Source: Prevotella sp. MGM1 (GTDB lineage Bacteria; Bacteroidota; Bacteroidia; Bacteroidales; Bacteroidaceae). Taken from it: a stretch of 64,000 nt of DNA. Shown here piece by piece: positions 61,760-64,000 of this stretch; position 1 is the stretch's first letter; each line of letters starts with the position of its first letter. The DNA is taken from positions 1 to 64,000 of the forward strand of contig NZ_BEWV01000203.1 of assembly GCF_002933775.1 (NCBI RefSeq), in the 5' to 3' direction. The translations under genes were made by a program, and so were the position numbers. The notes under the pieces were generated by a model. The model ran no database searches and had not been told where the DNA came from. It worked only from the letters and a program-made list of their open reading frames with translations.

Positions 61760-62944
61760 ATGAATAGAAGGAAATGGGCATTGCCCATAAATATTATAAT
61801 CTTTAATTTATCCAGGCTTATACCTTTCCGTAATAAGCGTTTATGGATTTATGGAGCCCGCGAGGGTGATAAATATGATGATAATTCTAAGTACATGTTT
61901 GAATACATGAATGAAAAGTATTCAGACGAAATCAGGTCTGTTTGGTTTACAGATAATGACGATACGTTTAATTTACTATGTGATAAAGGTTATGAGGTAT
62001 ATTTTAACAGCTCATGGAAAGGAAAGCTAATTCAAATGAGAGCGGGTGTCGCATTATATTGTCATGGGCTTATGGATTTTGGCAGTATTCCTTTGGTTGG
62101 AGGAACGGAGCTTGTCGCATTATGGCATGGATTAGGATTTAAAAGAATTTATAATGGTAAGTATTCAGGAATTAAATTAGGACTGAAGAAATTTTTAGAT
62201 CGTTTTTTCTCATGGACTTATAGAACATTAACACCTGTAACATCTGAATATGCGAAAGAATGGAGTAATAGGATGTTTACGTTACGATATAACGAAATTA
62301 AAATAACGGGGCAACCACGTAATGATGCGTTTAAAAGCCTTTCGAGAAAGAATATATTAAATTCAATAAATATATCTACACACAAAAATGTAATCATTTA
62401 TATGCCTACATATAGGATGGCATCATTAGGAAAAAATGCTATTAAAAATATTGTGGTAGATTTGTACAATAATAAATCCTTAGATAGAATATTGACAAGA
62501 ACCAACTCTGTTTTTTTGGTAAAACTGCATCCATTAACTCCCCATATAGAGTTGCCTGTTAGAGAAAATTTTATCATATTTGATTATGCTGCGGTTGAGT
62601 CGAATCATGAATTAATGGGTGTTTGTGATATGCTTGTTACAGATTATTCAAGTTGTTTTGTAGACTATGCATTATTAAACAGACCAATTATCTTTTATAC
62701 ACCTGATGAGAAAGATTTTTTGACTAATTCAGAAAAAATGGAAAGAGATTTCTTTACTATTAGTGCACTTAATAAAGCTGTTACACCAGAAGAGCTTGCT
62801 GGTAAAATAGAAAATCCATCTTTGGATGTTGTAAAGGTCACTAATGATTTTTTTGAAGATCAATCAATAAAAGGGACATGTTATTCCGAAAATGTATATC
62901 GTGTTATTTCCAATAAAATAGGATTGAACAAATATACGAAATAA
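61760..62944 (+). CDS. CDP-glycerol glycerophosphotransferase family (TagB/TagF-like)
   Basis: A 394-residue GT-B-type enzyme of the Glyphos_transf family: LWIYGAREGDKYDDNSKYMF, ELVALWHGLGFKRIYNGKYS, TVTSEYAKEWSNRMF-like text, ITGQPRNDAF, VIIYMPTYRMASLGKNAIKN, FLVKLHPLTPH and CDMLVTDYSSCFVDYALLNR. In Gram-positive bacteria these enzymes build poly(glycerol or ribitol phosphate) of teichoic acids from CDP-polyols. In capsule loci they add such groups to polysaccharide. The codons are AT-rich compared with neighbours. Confidence 0.88.
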   Translation: MNRRKWALPINIIIFNLSRLIPFRNKRLWIYGAREGDKYDDNSKYMFEYMNEKYSDEIRSVWFTDNDDTFNLLCDKGYEVYFNSSWKGKLIQMRAGVALYCHGLMDFGSIPLVGGTELVALWHGLGFKRIYNGKYSGIKLGLKKFLDRFFSWTYRTLTPVTSEYAKEWSNRMFTLRYNEIKITGQPRNDAFKSLSRKNILNSINISTHKNVIIYMPTYRMASLGKNAIKNIVVDLYNNKSLDRILTRTNSVFLVKLHPLTPHIELPVRENFIIFDYAAVESNHELMGVCDMLVTDYSSCFVDYALLNRPIIFYTPDEKDFLTNSEKMERDFFTISALNKAVTPEELAGKIENPSLDVVKVTNDFFEDQSIKGTCYSENVYRVISNKIGLNKYTK

Positions 62945-63004
62945 TTTGAGGAAATAAGGAAAAGATTATAATAAAGAATGGTTATCGTATAAAACAATTT
63001 TAAT

Positions 63005-63973
63005 ATGACAAAACAGCTTGACATAGTGAATTTCCTTCGTGGATTTTCTATTACAACTATCGTGATAATGCACCTGTTACAGGGATTTGATTTATCCGAT
63101 TTAATGATGAAAGCAACATCTTTTGGTGGTGCAGGCGCACATGTATTCATTCTTTGTTCCGGGTTTGGGCTGTATTTGTCATATCTTCATAAGCCGTCAG
63201 GATATAAAGAATTCTTGAAGCGTAGGTTCGGACGTATTTATTGGCCAATGGCTATTATTTGTATTCTCACCGCATTTTGGATGACATTTCAAGGCAAGGA
63301 TGTTATGATGCCATTGCTTGGTAATCTGTTACTATTTAAGATGTTTGTGCCTGAGCTTGAGAATTCTATGGGTTGCCAAATGTGGTTTGTATCCACAATC
63401 ATTCAGTTTTATATGGCATGGCCGTTGATAATCAGGCTGGTACGAATTCGGGGGGGGTATTGTAAGGCTCTTATTATCAGCTTGTTATGGTCTTCTCTTA
63501 TTGGGATTATGGGTTATGCTGACGAGCGGGTTTGGAATAGTTTCTTCTTACAATATTTGTGGGAGTTTTGTCTCGGCATGAAGTTGGCGGAAGTGTATGT
63601 CAATCGCGGTGCGGATTTAAGTATTCCTAAATACAAGTATTTGTTGCTTGCATGTATTGTGGGAATGGCTGCAACCGGTGTCATGGGATGGATGGGATTT
63701 CCGTGGAAATTATACAATGACATTCCGTCATTGTTCGGCTATTGCTCATTTGCGCTGATAATATATAAATTAGGTATAAATTGGCTCAACAGTTTTTGGT
63801 GTTATACAAACAGGCTCTCATACGAATGGTACTTGGTGCATATCCTTGTTTTTCAGATAGTCATGTTTTTATTAAAGAGCATGATCCCTACCATAATTTT
63901 AATCATCATCTGCCTTACGATGTCATATTTTGTGGCGATGGGGTATGCCCGACTATGGAATAAGAAAAAATAA
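63005..63973 (+). CDS. acyltransferase 3 family membrane protein (OafA/WecH-like)
   Basis: A 322-residue protein with about ten transmembrane helices. It has the family start QLDIVNFLRGFSITTIVIMH with the conserved RG-xx-xx-H, GGAGAHVFILCSGFGLYLSY, KRRFGRIYWPMAIICILTAF, and QMWFVSTIIQFYMAWPLIIR. It O-acetylates (or otherwise acylates) sugars of the polymer at the membrane. Confidence 0.88.
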   Translation: MTKQLDIVNFLRGFSITTIVIMHLLQGFDLSDLMMKATSFGGAGAHVFILCSGFGLYLSYLHKPSGYKEFLKRRFGRIYWPMAIICILTAFWMTFQGKDVMMPLLGNLLLFKMFVPELENSMGCQMWFVSTIIQFYMAWPLIIRLVRIRGGYCKALIISLLWSSLIGIMGYADERVWNSFFLQYLWEFCLGMKLAEVYVNRGADLSIPKYKYLLLACIVGMAATGVMGWMGFPWKLYNDIPSLFGYCSFALIIYKLGINWLNSFWCYTNRLSYEWYLVHILVFQIVMFLLKSMIPTIILIIICLTMSYFVAMGYARLWNKKK

Positions 63974-63976
63974 AAA

Positions 63977-64000
63977 ATGGAACGAATTAAGATTCTTAAT
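63977..64000 (+). CDS. start of a further gene, cut by the window edge
   Basis: Three bases after the acyltransferase stop, ATG opens a frame reading MERIKILN to the last base. Spacing and orientation suggest the operon goes on. Nothing can be said about function. Confidence 0.4.

Overview
The window looks like the chromosome of a gut-type Bacteroidales bacterium, with a family near Prevotellaceae, Muribaculaceae or Bacteroidaceae; I cannot be more exact. The evidence is the Bacteroidetes promoter form (a -7 box TAnnTTTG in front of many genes, sometimes with TTTG about 20 bases upstream), a giant SprA gene, a UpxY-type antiterminator in front of a polysaccharide operon, a two-gene GcvP, and secreted proteins with the 'NLNGQRV...KGLYIMNGKK' C-terminus. 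Most of the window (about 1.2-47 kb) is GC-rich housekeeping DNA. The last 17 kb is clearly AT-richer.

Layout: 0-1.2 kb is wreckage: the 3' end of an RND efflux gene abutting half of a 5S rRNA, then a decayed Sel1-repeat gene. 1.2-8.3 kb holds an AI-2E family exporter, thymidine kinase, RsmI, a coiled-coil lipoprotein, an SH3 protein, a small membrane protein, a 5'-truncated AraC regulator meeting a 5'-truncated MATE transporter head to head, and a YjbR protein. 8.5-12.2 kb has a lytic transglycosylase, a LemA/M48 protease pair and an SGNH hydrolase. 12.3-19.6 kb is the leucine operon (leuA, leuC, leuD, probable citramalate synthase, leuB, TPR protein), preceded by a leader peptide and attenuator I could reconstruct. 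19.9-22.6 kb (minus) carries an epimerase-like SDR, a PAP2/Aur1-like protein and MgtC; rnr is divergent from them. 26-28.4 kb encodes a secreted chitobiase-fold protein and a 58-residue peptide. 28.6-35.5 kb is the complete glycine cleavage system with lipoate ligase and lipoamide dehydrogenase. 35.7-38.5 kb (minus) carries a GH28 pectinase and diaminopimelate dehydrogenase. 38.8-47 kb is ruvA followed by sprA.

47.2-64 kb is the most interesting part: a phase-variable surface polysaccharide locus. A tyrosine recombinase gene ends 13 bases before one arm of a perfect 32-bp inverted repeat. The repeats enclose a 156-bp segment with a promoter that, as assembled, points into the operon (phase ON). 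Then follow upxY and at least eleven polysaccharide genes: a ferredoxin/FrhB-acyltransferase fusion, aldo-keto reductase, Wzx flippase, Wzy-like polymerase, pyruvyl transferase, GT2, a secreted phosphoesterase, a TagD cytidylyltransferase-Gfo/Idh fusion, LicD, an SDR, a CDP-glycerol-type polyol-phosphate transferase and an acyltransferase 3. The operon continues past the right edge. The gene set predicts a pyruvylated, acylated polymer carrying CDP-polyol-derived phosphate groups, a teichoic-acid-like chemistry in a Gram-negative organism.

Two related intergenic elements (about 9.2-9.7 kb and 25.1-25.7 kb) share a promoter, a terminator, a tail of palindromes containing GGGTATCCCG and a CTGTCAAAAAACAA motif. 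They may be a dispersed non-coding or small-protein element family.
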